Positions 51,853 through 63,547 are shown, numbered from the stretch's first letter. The stretch: 64,000 nt of DNA from Amycolatopsis jejuensis (GCF_000717335.1 NZ_JNYZ01000012.1:310001-374000), one strand, 5' to 3'. Made by a program: numbers and translations. Notes: generated by a model from the letters alone, not told the origin.

Positions 51853-52524
51853 TCAACGAGCGGTGAAAGTCCAATCACTCTCGTAAGCCTCGACAGCCAC
51901 ATAAGTCGGCCCCGGTACCTCGAACTCTCCGTCGTAAGCGCCGATCTGGTTTACCGCCAGGTCGCGTCGCCGGTCGGTCAGTACCCATACCGCGGCGTGG
52001 CCGTCTGATTTCGTGCTGAACGTGGCGCGCGTCACGCCCGTGGGGATCGCCAGTACTGCGTCCCCGTGGGAGGTGTGTGGTTTACCCGGTTCCACCGTCG
52101 GCAGGGTGCGGTGGTCGGCCACCGTCGCGGTCCAGGATGCGTTCGCGGAGATGTGCAGCGTGTGCGTCGGCTTCGCGCCCCGGTCCATGTTGAACCACAC
52201 CGTTCCATGGTACGACCCGATCGCGTTGATCAGCAGACTGTCGTCACCGTCGGTAGTCACGACGACGTTCGAGCTGCACTTCGGGCAGTCGAACGTCAGG
52301 AAGCCCGCCACCTCGGACGGCCAGTTCAGCGATACCGCGCCGTTGTTCTTGCCTTCGTGGGTCTCCGTCGCGGCCTCGGTCGGGCGGGGCGGGGGAGCAG
52401 ACGACGTCGGCGGCCCGGGGTCGGCCCGGTGCGGTACCAGCACCCCGACTCCCTGCACCGAGCACGACGTGGTCAAGACCACAAAAGCGCATCCCGCAAC
52501 GATCCGCCTGACGGCGCAAAACAT
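51853..52524 (-). CDS. Lipoprotein of unknown function
   Basis: A 223-residue protein with a lipobox: RRIVAGCAFVVLTTSCSVQG, where the Cys at about residue 21 should be lipidated. A Pro/Thr/Ser linker follows. The rest (LTFDCPKCSSNVVVTTDGDD, TLHISANASWTATVADHRTL) looks like a beta-sandwich with a CxxC pair. I recognise no enzyme motif. ATG 52524 is the start. Confidence 0.72.
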   Translation of the reverse strand: MFCAVRRIVAGCAFVVLTTSCSVQGVGVLVPHRADPGPPTSSAPPPRPTEAATETHEGKNNGAVSLNWPSEVAGFLTFDCPKCSSNVVVTTDGDDSLLINAIGSYHGTVWFNMDRGAKPTHTLHISANASWTATVADHRTLPTVEPGKPHTSHGDAVLAIPTGVTRATFSTKSDGHAAVWVLTDRRRDLAVNQIGAYDGEFEVPGPTYVAVEAYESDWTFTAR

Positions 52525-52702
52525 GGATCCCCCTTGTGCGCCCCGATCGGGGCCTCCGGTGATCTTTCGTCACGCTGTGCCCGGTCGTTACGCGAAGAGG
52601 CGAGTCAAACCCCTCGAACGGGTGGAGCCGGGGAGAGAAGCCCGAAATACCCGCTGACCACGTGATGTAATCGCCCGTCCCCGTCGTGAGAAGAGGTTGT
52701 GG

Positions 52703-53851
52703 ATGCGCCGCTGGACCCCCGTGATCGCCTTTCTCACCTCGATCGTCATCGTCGCGGCGGGGCTCACCCCGGCGTCGGCCGTCACCGAGAAGAAGCTCCT
52801 CGTCCCCGGCTTCGGCTCGTACGCCCGGCTCGTGCGCCTCGAGTATTCGCCGTTCGGCCGCGGCAACATCATCGCGTCGCTCACCAGCTCCGACGCGAAC
52901 GGCAAGTTCACCCCCATCCTCGAAAGCACCGACGAGGGCGCGAGTTTCCACCGGATCGGCGAGATCCGCGACCCGGACGCGAAGTTCGGCCAATGCTGCG
53001 GAACCCTGTACGAGCTCCCGCAACGCGTCGGCCGCCTGCGTGCGGGCACGCTGCTCTGGGCCGCCAGCTACCGCCAGGACGCGGGCGCGCAGCGGCGCAT
53101 CGGGATCAAGATCTGGTCGAGCCGGGACGGCGGCCGGAATTGGTCGTACCTGTCCGAGGCGGCGCGCTCGCACAACCACGACGGCATCTGGGAACCGGAG
53201 TTCACCGTGGACGCCGGCGGCACGCTCTGGCTGCACTACGCCGACGAAACGCAAGCCCCGAAATACGCGCAGGTGCTCAACCGCGTCGCATCCACCGACG
53301 GCATCCACTGGGGTACCAAGCAGCTCACCATGGCCATCCCGCCGGACCGCGTGCGCCCCGGCATGCCGATCATCCGCCGGCTGCCCGACGGCCGGTACTG
53401 GTTCGGCTACGAGATCTGCAACTACGGCGATCGCTACTGCGACCCGTACTACAAGATCTCCGCCGACGGCGCGAACTGGGGCAGCCCGACCGACCCGGGC
53501 ACCCGCGTTGTCACCGCGAACGGCAACTACTTCCAGCACGCCCAGACCACCACCCTCTTCCCCGGCGGCCCGAACGGCGTGCGGCTGGTGATGGTCGGCC
53601 AGATCTACACCAACGCCAAGGGCGCCGTGCAACCCGGCAACGGCGAAACCCTGCTCGCCAACGACAACCTCGGCGCGGGCAACTGGTACCCGCTCCCCGC
53701 CCCGATCCGCATCGACGGCATCTTCAACAACTTCTGCCCCAACTACTCGTCGACCCTGCTGCCGGTCGACGACGGCCGGAACGTGCTCGAGATCGCGACC
53801 CAGTGGGCGGACGGCTGCCAGGCGTTCTTCGGCAAGGGACCGGCGTTCTGA
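52703..53851 (+). CDS. Secreted Asp-box (sialidase-like) protein
   Basis: A 382-residue secreted protein: signal peptide ([20 protein letters not shown]), then a beta-propeller with Asp-box motifs S-x-D-x-G-x-x-F/W ([24 protein letters not shown]). The fold is that of exo-alpha-sialidases and related glycosidases, but the canonical Arg triad cannot be assigned with confidence, so a sugar-binding or other glycosidase role is as likely. ATG 52703 has AGAGG just upstream. Confidence 0.8.
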   Translation: MRRWTPVIAFLTSIVIVAAGLTPASAVTEKKLLVPGFGSYARLVRLEYSPFGRGNIIASLTSSDANGKFTPILESTDEGASFHRIGEIRDPDAKFGQCCGTLYELPQRVGRLRAGTLLWAASYRQDAGAQRRIGIKIWSSRDGGRNWSYLSEAARSHNHDGIWEPEFTVDAGGTLWLHYADETQAPKYAQVLNRVASTDGIHWGTKQLTMAIPPDRVRPGMPIIRRLPDGRYWFGYEICNYGDRYCDPYYKISADGANWGSPTDPGTRVVTANGNYFQHAQTTTLFPGGPNGVRLVMVGQIYTNAKGAVQPGNGETLLANDNLGAGNWYPLPAPIRIDGIFNNFCPNYSSTLLPVDDGRNVLEIATQWADGCQAFFGKGPAF

Positions 53852-53918
53852 ATTCGGCGTAGGCCTTCGCGGGCTCACTCGGTACGGTGAACGGGACCAT
53901 CGGATACGAGGAGGGGCC

Positions 53919-54800
53919 GTGAAGGGCATCGTGCTCGCCGGGGGCAGCGGGACCCGCCTGCACCCGATCACGCAGGCAGTGTCCAAGCAGCTGCTGCCGG
54001 TGTACGACAAGCCGATGATCTACTACCCGATCTCGGTGCTGATGCTGGCCGGGATCAGGGAAATCCTGGTGATCTCGACGCCGTCGGACCTGCCCAACTT
54101 CCGCCGCCTGCTCGGCGACGGCAGCCAGTTCGGGCTGTCGTTCTCGTTCGCCGAGCAGCCGAGCCCGAACGGGCTGGCCGAGGCGTTCGTGATCGGCGCG
54201 GACTTCGTCGGCGACGATCCCGTCGCGCTCGTGCTCGGCGACAACATCTTCTACGGCCAGGGATTTTCGACCACCCTGCGCACCGCGGCCACCGACCTCG
54301 ACGGCTGCGTGCTGTTCGGGTACCAGGTCAAAGACCCGGAGCGCTACGGCGTCGGCGAGACCGACGGCAACGGCAAGCTGCTCTCGATCGAGGAGAAACC
54401 GGCGCGGCCGCGGTCGAACAACGCGATCACCGGGCTGTATTTCTACGACAACGAGGTCGTCGACATTTCCCGCAACCTCAAGCCGTCCGCGCGTGGCGAG
54501 CTGGAGATCACCGACGTCAACCTCGACTACCTGCGCCGCGACCGCGCCACGCTGATCGAGCTGAGCCGCGGGTTCGCCTGGCTCGACACCGGCACCCACG
54601 ACTCGCTGCTCGAAGCCGGGCAGTTCGTGCAGGTCCTGGAACACCGCACCGGCGTGCGGATCGCCTGCCTGGAAGAGGTGGCGCTGCGGATGGGCTTCAT
54701 CAGCGCGGACGAATGTCATGCGCTGGGAACGAAACTCGCCAAGTCGGGCTACGGCGAGTACGTGATGAACGTGGCCATGCTCGCGGGTGCAACAGGCTGA
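53919..54800 (+). CDS. rmlA: Glucose-1-phosphate thymidylyltransferase
   Basis: A 293-residue enzyme making dTDP-glucose from dTTP and glucose-1-phosphate. [20 protein letters not shown] gives the activation motif, [20 protein letters not shown] the sugar site, and [13 protein letters not shown] (about residue 105) the metal Asp. Length and motifs match RmlA. No rmlB, rmlC or rmlD lies nearby. dTDP-sugars from here could feed the surface polysaccharide (inference). GTG 53919 follows GAGGAGGGG. It ends beside the 51-nt palindrome. Confidence 0.96.
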   Translation: MKGIVLAGGSGTRLHPITQAVSKQLLPVYDKPMIYYPISVLMLAGIREILVISTPSDLPNFRRLLGDGSQFGLSFSFAEQPSPNGLAEAFVIGADFVGDDPVALVLGDNIFYGQGFSTTLRTAATDLDGCVLFGYQVKDPERYGVGETDGNGKLLSIEEKPARPRSNNAITGLYFYDNEVVDISRNLKPSARGELEITDVNLDYLRRDRATLIELSRGFAWLDTGTHDSLLEAGQFVQVLEHRTGVRIACLEEVALRMGFISADECHALGTKLAKSGYGEYVMNVAMLAGATG

Positions 54801-54804
54801 ACGT

Positions 54805-54855
54805 CCGTGAAGGGAACCATCACGGAATCAGATTCCGTGATGGTTCCCTTCACGG
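54805..54855. repeat. Perfect 51-nt palindrome between convergent genes
   Basis: Two identical 25-base halves around one central base. The outer arm begins CCGTGAAGGGAACCAT and the inner arm ends GGAATC. It fills the gap between rmlA and lon and matches the 15421-15473 element in the outer 16 bases and inner 6 bases; only the bases between differ, with compensating changes on the other arm. Confidence 0.9.
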
Positions 54856-54859
54856 CCAG

Positions 54860-57262
<2,403 letters not shown>

Positions 57263-57279
57263 GTGCACTCCTCGAATAA

Positions 57280-57300
57280 GTTGAGTCTGCCTTGCTCAAC
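57280..57300 (-). promoter_or_regulatory. HAIR-like operator upstream of lon
   Basis: GTTGAG and CTCAAC arms, read as TTGAGT-N7-GCTCAA, against the HspR-associated consensus CTTGAGT-N7-ACTCAAG. It lies 18 bases before the lon start. In Streptomyces, lon is known to be repressed by HspR through HAIR; the same control here is inferred from this site. Confidence 0.65.
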
Positions 57301-57347
57301 TCTCCGAAGGGTGGGTTTGTTTCCCAGGGAGTGTTCGCTGGAAGCGA

Positions 57348-58172
57348 TCAGGGTTTGCGCGCGACCGCGCCCCAGGCGAACGGCCGGACCTCGGCGTCGA
57401 GCGCGGACACCGGGTCGTCCGGACGCCAGTCCGGCAGCGCGCTCATCCCCGGTTCCAGCAGCGGCCAGCCGCCGAACCACGGGCGGATCTCGTCGGCCGA
57501 GCGCAGGTACGCCGGGTTCGACGTGTCGCGGTACGCATCGACGAACGCGCGGACCTCGGCGGCCCGCTCCGGCGGCGCGTCGGGGCGGCAGGTGCCATGC
57601 GTCACGGCGAGCCACGAGCCGGGGGCGAGCCGGTCGCGGTACGTCGCGACGAGCTCGCCGGGGTGATCGTCCGGGCCGAGAAAATGCAGCACGGTGATCA
57701 TCAGCAAGCACACCGGCTGCGACCAGTCGATCAGCCGCTCGGTGATCTCGTCGGCGAAGATCGCCTCCGGGGCGCGGATGTCGCGCTGCACGAGACCGGC
57801 CCATCCGGTGGCGCCCTCGCGGTCGAGGATCAGCCGGGAATGCGCGGCCGCCACCGGTTCGTAGTCCACGTACACCACCGACGCGGGCAGCCGTTCGCGC
57901 ACGATCTCGTGCACGTTGCCCGCTGTCGGCACGCCGGAGCCGAGGTCGAGGAACTGCCGGATGCCCGCGTCGAGCGCAGACCGCACGACGCGGTTCATGA
58001 ACGCCCGGTTCGCCCGCGAGATGGGCCGGATCAGCGGCCACAGTTTCTCTGCCCGGCGGCCGAATTCCCGGTCCACCGCCCAGTTCTGCGTGCCGCCGAG
58101 GTACCAGTCGTAGATCCGGGCGGCGGACGGCTTGTCGACGTCCACGCCCTTGGGCGCGTCGGGCGCGGTCAC
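57348..58172 (-). CDS. SAM-dependent methyltransferase, Methyltransf_19 (DUF574) type
   Basis: A 274-residue protein. The family start PSAARIYDWYLGGTQNWAVD (about residue 15) and the SAM site RQFLDLGSGVPTAGNVHEIV (about 70) are clear; VVYVDYEPVAAAHSRLIL and RPWFGGWPLLEPGM follow. This family is very expanded in actinomycetes and mostly of unknown substrate. GTG 58172 overlaps the stop of its tandem paralogue (GTGA). Confidence 0.9.
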   Translation of the reverse strand: MTAPDAPKGVDVDKPSAARIYDWYLGGTQNWAVDREFGRRAEKLWPLIRPISRANRAFMNRVVRSALDAGIRQFLDLGSGVPTAGNVHEIVRERLPASVVYVDYEPVAAAHSRLILDREGATGWAGLVQRDIRAPEAIFADEITERLIDWSQPVCLLMITVLHFLGPDDHPGELVATYRDRLAPGSWLAVTHGTCRPDAPPERAAEVRAFVDAYRDTSNPAYLRSADEIRPWFGGWPLLEPGMSALPDWRPDDPVSALDAEVRPFAWGAVARKP

Positions 58173-59017
58173 GGTTTGCGGGCCACCCCGCACCAGGCGA
58201 AGGGACGGGCTTCGGCCTCGACGGCGTTGAGCTCGCGCTCCGGCCGCCAGTCCGGCAGGTGCGTGATTCCCGGCTCCAGCAGCGGCCAGCCGCCGAAGAA
58301 CGGCTCGATCTCCTCGCGGTCGCGCATCCACACCGGGTTGCTCGTCTTGCGGTACTGCTCGACGAACCAGCGCAGGCCCTCCAGCGCCGGCCCGCTGCCG
58401 TCGCCTTCGCTCATCTGCGAAATCGCCAGCCAGCTGCCGGGCGCGAGCGCGTCGCGGTACTTGCGCACGATCTCTTCCGGATCGTCATCCGGGCCCACGA
58501 AATGCAGTACTGCCATCAGCATCAGGCACACCGGCTTGCAGAAGTCGATCAGCTCGCGGGTGCGCGGGTCCTTCAGCACCGCCCGCGGGTCACGCATGTC
58601 GGCATGCACGATGCCGGCCCAGTCGGTGGCTGCCTCGTCCTCGAGAATCAGCGTCGCGTGCGCCACGGCCACCGGCTCGTAGTCGACGTACACCACCTTG
58701 GCCTGGTCCGCGTCACCCAGCTCGGCCTCGATCACCTCGTGCACGTTGCCCGCCGTCGGCACGCCCGACCCGAGGTCGATGAACTGGCGGACGCCCGCGT
58801 CCAGCGCCGCGCGGACCACGCGGTTCATGAACTCGCGGTTCTGCTTCGCGCCGGGGCGCACCAGCGACCACTGCTGCTCGACCTTGCGGCCGAACTCCCG
58901 GTCCACCGCCCAGTTCTGCTTGCCGCCGAGGTACCAGTCGTACACCCGCGCCGCCGAAGGTTTCTCGGTGTCCACGCCTTCGGGCGCCTTGGGCGCGGCA
59001 TCCCGCTTGTCGGTCAC
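58169..59017 (-). CDS. SAM-dependent methyltransferase, Methyltransf_19 (DUF574) type, tandem paralogue
   Basis: A 282-residue paralogue of the 57348 gene: KPSAARVYDWYLGGKQNWAV, RQFIDLGSGVPTAGNVHEVI, VVYVDYEPVAVAHATLIL and EPFFGGWPLLEPGI match block for block. Both SAM sites are intact, so both should bind SAM. The pair is translationally coupled and may form a heterodimer or be a recent duplicate. GTG 59017 is the start. Confidence 0.9.
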   Translation of the reverse strand: MTDKRDAAPKAPEGVDTEKPSAARVYDWYLGGKQNWAVDREFGRKVEQQWSLVRPGAKQNREFMNRVVRAALDAGVRQFIDLGSGVPTAGNVHEVIEAELGDADQAKVVYVDYEPVAVAHATLILEDEAATDWAGIVHADMRDPRAVLKDPRTRELIDFCKPVCLMLMAVLHFVGPDDDPEEIVRKYRDALAPGSWLAISQMSEGDGSGPALEGLRWFVEQYRKTSNPVWMRDREEIEPFFGGWPLLEPGITHLPDWRPERELNAVEAEARPFAWCGVARKP

Positions 59018-59052
59018 GGAGACTCCCCTCGGACGGCGTGCCTGTCACCACC

Positions 59053-59994
59053 CTATCGAGAACGCACCGCGGGCCGCCGTTGCCAGCCGGTCCAGAGCGG
59101 CCGGTAACCCTGCGCGTACCAGAACGGTGTCGAACGCGGGTTGGCCATCGCGTGGTGCAGCAGGACGACATCCGCTCCGGCCTCGTCGAACACCTGGTGC
59201 GCGTGCGCGGCCAGCGCGGTACCGACGCCGGACGACCGGGCTGCCTCGGACACGGCGAGTGACGACAGGTAGCCGACCCGGGACGCGGCCACCCGGTGCC
59301 GGATCCACGCGGTTTCGTCCGGCATCTGGAGCACGACCAAGCCGAGCGGCTGCCCATACAGCTCCGCGATCCACACCTGCGGCTCGGGTCGCTCGAGGTC
59401 GTGCAGCAGCTCCTTCGCGATCAGCTCCTCGACGCCGGGCCGGAGCGTGACCCGGCCGAACTGCGCGTCGTAGCGCTGGAGTTCCAGCATCAGCCGGACC
59501 GCGGTGCCGAGGTCGGCCGGAGTCGCGTGCCGGATGCAGACACCAGGGGTGGTCTCGGGTCCGGCGGCCATCCGCTGTGCCGGACGGACCGCCAGCACAC
59601 CGACCGGGGCGAAGCCGTGCCGGAGCAGTTCGGTGGACCCGGCGGTGTCGCGGCTCGGCCGGGAGAGCACCGCGGCGGACTCGGTATCCCCCACTCGGGC
59701 GATGGAGTGCAGGTGTTCATCCCATCGGGTGAGCAGAGCGTCGAGTCCGGCGGCCGGATCGGGCCCGGCGAGCTGTACCTCCAGCCGGTGCTCCACGAGC
59801 GCCCGCCACATCGACTGCGGGCTGTCCGGGCCGAGGTCCGTCTCGGTCGCGAGACCGGCCGCGGTGGTGTCGCCGACCTGGGCGGAAAGCAGTACGGAAT
59901 CGCCCTGGACCTCGAAGGGGAGTGGCGCGGGGACCAAAGCGTCCACCGTGGCGATGCGCGCCGCATGCCCGGTGGCTGTCACGTCGTTGTGCAT
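59053..59994 (-). CDS. GNAT family N-acetyltransferase
   Basis: A 313-residue protein. The C-terminal GNAT domain starts at CIRHATPADLGTAVRLMLEL and has the acetyl-CoA loop in YLSSLAVSEAARSSGVGTAL (about residue 245; R-x-x-G-x-G/A reads R-S-S-G-V-G) and a typical ending FWYAQGYRPLW. The N-terminal 160 residues look like a second, degenerate GNAT half. ATG 59994 is used with GAAGG upstream; the longer frame adds a non-conserved extension. Confidence 0.82.
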   Translation of the reverse strand: MHNDVTATGHAARIATVDALVPAPLPFEVQGDSVLLSAQVGDTTAAGLATETDLGPDSPQSMWRALVEHRLEVQLAGPDPAAGLDALLTRWDEHLHSIARVGDTESAAVLSRPSRDTAGSTELLRHGFAPVGVLAVRPAQRMAAGPETTPGVCIRHATPADLGTAVRLMLELQRYDAQFGRVTLRPGVEELIAKELLHDLERPEPQVWIAELYGQPLGLVVLQMPDETAWIRHRVAASRVGYLSSLAVSEAARSSGVGTALAAHAHQVFDEAGADVVLLHHAMANPRSTPFWYAQGYRPLWTGWQRRPAVRSR

Positions 59995-60112
59995 GCCTTC
60001 ATTCTCCTCCGCCCGGGTCTTGGGAACCCCCGGAACACACCTTTGCCCGGGGGTTCCGGCACCAACCGCGAGTTTCACTCCTTGGTCCACGCAGGTCAGC
60101 AAAGGCCGCCCA

Positions 60113-60141
60113 TTGTTAACCCTGGGGTGATCTCCTACTGT
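60113..60141 (+). promoter_or_regulatory. Putative sigma-70-type promoter of the GGDEF-EAL gene
   Basis: TTGTTA (60113-60118) and TACTGT (60136-60141) are spaced by 17 bases, about 100 bases upstream of ATG 60243. The region between the divergent GNAT and GGDEF-EAL genes (59995-60242) holds no gene. Confidence 0.4.
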
Positions 60142-60242
60142 CTCGAAAGGGACACCGGTACGCCCTACGGGGTAAGGTGGCGCCCTCGCCCACACCTGAC
60201 GTCACGGACGAGCGCGACCGGGCAGCCGGGAAGGAAGGTCGG

Positions 60243-62864
60243 ATGCCGGACAGCAACGCCCATCCCGGTACCGCTACCGAGCCGATGGGCAAGGGGGCAG
60301 CTGCGACGGCTCCCGCCGAAGGGCGCAGCGACGAGAGCCGCTTCCGCGTCTACACCTTCTTCGTGCTGGGCCTCGGGCTCCTCGCGGCGCTCGCGGTCGG
60401 CTCGTGGCTGCCGTTCGACGGTTCGGCCAAGCTCTGGTGGATCGGCCCGGTGCTCGCACTGGCGTTCCTGCTCGCCGAGCAGCTCGGCATCAACGTCGAC
60501 GTGCGCAGCGGCATTTCGTGGACGATCTCGTTCACCGAGATTCCTCTGGTAATCGGTTTCTTCGTCGCCCCGTTCGAGGTCGTGCTCGCCGCCCACCTGG
60601 TCGCGGGCATCGGGACGCTGCTGGCCCGCAAGGTGTCCGGGCGCGTCCTCTACAACGCGGGCGCGTTCCTGCTCGAAATCACCGGCGCGTTCGCGGTCGC
60701 CGGGCTGGTGCAGACGGCGATGGGCGGCGGCCCCGGCATGCCGTGGGTCGCCGCGCTCGCCGGAACGCTCACCGCGCCGCTGGTCAGCACGCTGCTGGCG
60801 CTGGCCGCCGTCCGCGTGCTGCGCCGCCGGATGCGGGTGAGCACCGCGATCCGGCTCACCGGCCGCATCCTCGTGGTCGGTTTCGTGAACGCCTCCGTCG
60901 GCCTCTCCGGGTACCTGGTCATCGCGCACACCCCGCAGGCGTGGCCGCTGGTGCTCGCGGTGTTCCTCGGCCTGACCGCGCTGTACTGGGCGTACTCCGA
61001 TCTGTTGCGGGAACAGCGGGATATGGAGGCGCTGTCGGACGTGAGCCTCATGGTGGCGCGATCCGGGCAACAGGCCGCCGCGCGTCCGGCGAGCCGGGCC
61101 GAAGAACTCGTCGGCGGCGTCGACGTGCGGGAATGGGCGACGATCGCCGAGCGGATCAAGGACCAGCTCGCCGCCGGTCGCGTGGTACTGCGGCTGCGGC
61201 TGGAGACCGACGACCCGATGCGCGTCGTGGTAGCGGGCGAGGCACTGCCGCTAGCCGACCCGAACGGCGACGACCCGCTGCTGCGCCTCCCCGGCGCGCA
61301 CGTGCGGCATTTCCGGATCACCGAAGCCAACCCGGACGTCCGGGCGGCGCTGCTCGAACGCGGCGCGCAGGAGGCCCTCGTGGTGCCGCTGCGCAGCGCG
61401 AACCAGCTGCTCGGCGTGGTCGAGGCGCACGACCGGCTGTCGCGCTGGCGCGGGTTCGGCAAATACGACGTCCAGCTGCTCGGCACCATGGCCAGCCACC
61501 TCGCGACGTCACTCGACAACCGGCGGCTGCTCGCCACGCTTAGGCACGACGCGTACCACGACCCGCTCACCGGGCACCTCAACCGGCCGGGCTTCCAGCA
61601 GGTCGCGCGTGATCCGCTGCGTGATTCGACGGAGGTCGTGGCGCTGCGCATCGACCTCGACGTCTTCTCCACGGTCAGCGACGCGCTGGGGTACTCGTGG
61701 GCGGACCGGATGGTGATCGCCGCCGGACGGCGCATCCGCGACGCACTCGGCCCGGACGTCCCGCTCGCCCGGCTCGAAGGCGCGTCCTTCGCCGCGCTGC
61801 TGGTCGACTGCACGGTCGACGACGCACACCTGGTCGCGGAGCGGCTGCGGGTACAGCTGTCGGCGCCGTATCCCGTCGACCGGCTTTCGGTCGAGGCCAA
61901 CGCGATGATCGGGTACGCGAGTTCGGTGGACGACACCGGTGAAGTGGACGTCGACGGTCTGCTGCAGCGCGCCGACGTTGCCGTGCGCGCCACCCGCGGT
62001 GGGGAGGAAGTACGCGGCTACGTGCCGAGCATGGGACAGATCTTCCTGCGCCGTTTCCAGATGGTGACGCAGTTCCGGCAGTCGCTCGAGGACGGCCACG
62101 TCTCCGTGCACTACCAGCCGAAGGTCACCCTGCCGAACCGGCAGGTGCAGGGCGTCGAGGCGCTCGTGCGCTGGGTGCACCCGGAGTTCGGCAGGCTGGG
62201 TCCGGACGAGTTCGTCCCTGCGATCGAAGCGGCCGGCCTGATCGGCGTGCTGACGTCGTTCGTGCTGGAGGAGTCGCTCAAGCGGGTGCGCAAGTGGCTC
62301 GACGAGGGCCTGCGGATCTCGGCGGCGGTGAACCTGTCGGTCCGCAACCTCGCCGACGACGACTTCCCGGCGAAGGTGCAGCGCGAGCTCGAGCGCTTCG
62401 ACGTCCCGGCCGAGCTGCTCACCTTCGAACTCACCGAATCCGGTGTGATGTCCGACCCGCAGAAGGCATTGCCGATCCTGCGCGAGCTGCATTCGCTGGG
62501 CATCGTGCTGGCGGTGGACGACTTCGGCACCGGGTACTCGTCGCTGGCGTACCTGCGGCAGCTGCCGGTGGACCAGGTCAAGATCGACAAGAGCTTCGTG
62601 CTGGGCATGGGAACCGACCTCGGCGACCTCGCGGTGGTGCGGTCGATCGTGGAGCTGGGCCACTCGCTGGGGCTGACGGTGGTCGCAGAGGGCGTCGAGG
62701 AGGACGTGGCCCGCGACCAGCTCGAGGCGATGGGCTGTGACGTGGCACAGGGGTATCTCATCTCGCGGCCACTGCCGGAGGACCGCCTGGAGGCCTGGCT
62801 GCAGGCCCGCACGGCGCGGTCTCCCGGGCGGTATTCGGAGACCGTGCTGACCTTGCTGACCTGA
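60243..62864 (+). CDS. Membrane GAF-GGDEF-EAL protein, probably a c-di-GMP phosphodiesterase
   Basis: An 873-residue protein. Residues about 35-260 hold several transmembrane helices of a membrane sensor region. A GAF-like domain follows (about 290-430), then a GGDEF fold (about 440-595) and an EAL domain (about 610-865). The GGDEF signature is degraded (RLEGASFA where R-x-G-G-D-E-F is expected), so it should not make c-di-GMP. The EAL domain keeps its catalytic motifs: VEALVRWVHPEF (about 638), NLSVRNL, FELTESGVM, DDFGTGYSSLAYLRQLP, KIDKSF and VAEGVEE. ATG 60243 follows AAGGAAGG; a GTG at 60177 is the alternative. Confidence 0.9.
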   Translation: MPDSNAHPGTATEPMGKGAAATAPAEGRSDESRFRVYTFFVLGLGLLAALAVGSWLPFDGSAKLWWIGPVLALAFLLAEQLGINVDVRSGISWTISFTEIPLVIGFFVAPFEVVLAAHLVAGIGTLLARKVSGRVLYNAGAFLLEITGAFAVAGLVQTAMGGGPGMPWVAALAGTLTAPLVSTLLALAAVRVLRRRMRVSTAIRLTGRILVVGFVNASVGLSGYLVIAHTPQAWPLVLAVFLGLTALYWAYSDLLREQRDMEALSDVSLMVARSGQQAAARPASRAEELVGGVDVREWATIAERIKDQLAAGRVVLRLRLETDDPMRVVVAGEALPLADPNGDDPLLRLPGAHVRHFRITEANPDVRAALLERGAQEALVVPLRSANQLLGVVEAHDRLSRWRGFGKYDVQLLGTMASHLATSLDNRRLLATLRHDAYHDPLTGHLNRPGFQQVARDPLRDSTEVVALRIDLDVFSTVSDALGYSWADRMVIAAGRRIRDALGPDVPLARLEGASFAALLVDCTVDDAHLVAERLRVQLSAPYPVDRLSVEANAMIGYASSVDDTGEVDVDGLLQRADVAVRATRGGEEVRGYVPSMGQIFLRRFQMVTQFRQSLEDGHVSVHYQPKVTLPNRQVQGVEALVRWVHPEFGRLGPDEFVPAIEAAGLIGVLTSFVLEESLKRVRKWLDEGLRISAAVNLSVRNLADDDFPAKVQRELERFDVPAELLTFELTESGVMSDPQKALPILRELHSLGIVLAVDDFGTGYSSLAYLRQLPVDQVKIDKSFVLGMGTDLGDLAVVRSIVELGHSLGLTVVAEGVEEDVARDQLEAMGCDVAQGYLISRPLPEDRLEAWLQARTARSPGRYSETVLTLLT

Positions 62865-62943
62865 GGTTTTGCGGTAACCCGACCCCGGTTGCACTCTTGG
62901 GTGACCCGCCTTGCTAACCTTTTCAAGTCCTCGCGAGAGGCAG

Positions 62944-63016
62944 GCCCCTTTAGCTCAGTCGGCAGAGCGTCTCCATGGTAAGGAGAAGGTCTACGGTTCG
63001 ATTCCGTAAAGGGGCT
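62944..63016 (+). tRNA. tRNA-Thr (anticodon GGT)
   Basis: A 73-nt tRNA with acceptor stem GCCCCTT pairing with AAGGGGC, discriminator T and no encoded CCA. The anticodon loop is ATGGTAA with GGT in the middle; the anticodon stem is TCTCC with GGAGA. Confidence 0.95.
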
Positions 63017-63025
63017 CGCGAGTGG

Positions 63026-63122
63026 GCGAGCCTTGTCTGCGAAAAGCGCAGACCGGGCTCGCTTCGCGGCGTCCATCTGGGGGTCGGACCCCCAGACCCC
63101 CGCCAGGGGGCGAGCCCCCTGG
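63026..63122 (+). other. Three consecutive hairpins between two tRNA genes
   Basis: Hairpin one spans 63026-63062, with outer arms GCGAGCC and GGCTCGC and inner arms GTCTGCG and CGCAGAC. Hairpin two is 63077-63095 (CTGGGGGTC with its complement). Hairpin three is 63103-63122 (CCAGGGGGC with GCCCCCTGG). No open frame of interest. They could end the tRNA-Thr transcript or mark processing sites. Confidence 0.6.
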
Positions 63123-63147
63123 ACCCCGGTCGGGTGGGCGTGTGTGG

Positions 63148-63220
63148 GGCGGTGTAGCTCAGTTGGCAGAGCAAGCGGCTCATAATCGCTGTGTCGCCGG
63201 TTCAAGTCCGGCCACCGCTA
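63148..63220 (+). tRNA. tRNA-Met (anticodon CAT, elongator type)
   Basis: A 73-nt tRNA, acceptor stem GGCGGTG with CACCGCT (first pair G-U), discriminator A. The anticodon loop is CTCATAA. The anticodon stem lacks the three G-C pairs of initiator tRNA, so it is the elongator. Order tRNA-Thr, tRNA-Met, rpmG, hadA is the known mycobacterial-type arrangement. Confidence 0.94.
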
Positions 63221-63269
63221 CGCGGTAACGACGGGGCTGGCCCCCGTACCTGAGAGAGAAGGAAACGCT

Positions 63270-63434
63270 GTGGCTGCCACCGACGTGCGACCCAAGATCA
63301 CGCTGGCGTGCGAGGAGTGCAAGCACCGCAACTACATCACCAAGAAGAACCGGCGCAACAACCCGGATCGCCTTGAGATGAAGAAGTTCTGCCCGAACTG
63401 CGGTACGCACCGGACTCACAAAGAGACCCGCTGA
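63270..63434 (+). CDS. rpmG: 50S ribosomal protein L33
   Basis: A 54-residue ribosomal protein of the zinc-binding form: CEEC (residues 14-17) and CPNC (41-44) are the two Cys pairs. [20 protein letters not shown] is the conserved middle. It was too short for a large-ORF scan but unmistakable. GTG 63270 follows GAGAGAAGGAAACGC. It may be cotranscribed with tRNA-Met. Confidence 0.96.
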   Translation: MAATDVRPKITLACEECKHRNYITKKNRRNNPDRLEMKKFCPNCGTHRTHKETR

Positions 63435-63458
63435 CACCGGCGGTTCTTTTCCAGCTTC

Positions 63459-63494
63459 GAGAAGCCGTCCCGGCACCTGCCGGGGCGGCTTCTC
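63459..63494 (+). terminator. Strong hairpin after rpmG
   Basis: Arms GAGAAGCCG (63459-63467) and CGGCTTCTC (63486-63494) enclose a second stem CCCGG/CCGGG. No T-tract follows, so it may end or protect the rpmG transcript. Confidence 0.6.
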
Positions 63495-63547
63495 GCCGTC
63501 CCGGGCACCCGCGCGGGGGCGCGCCGGGGTTCGGTTAACCTCTTCGG

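Noticed and set aside
62889..62920. Promoter of tRNA-Thr (TTGCAC and TAACCT)
   Set aside because: The spacing is 20 bases and the alternatives are equally weak, so I did not annotate it.
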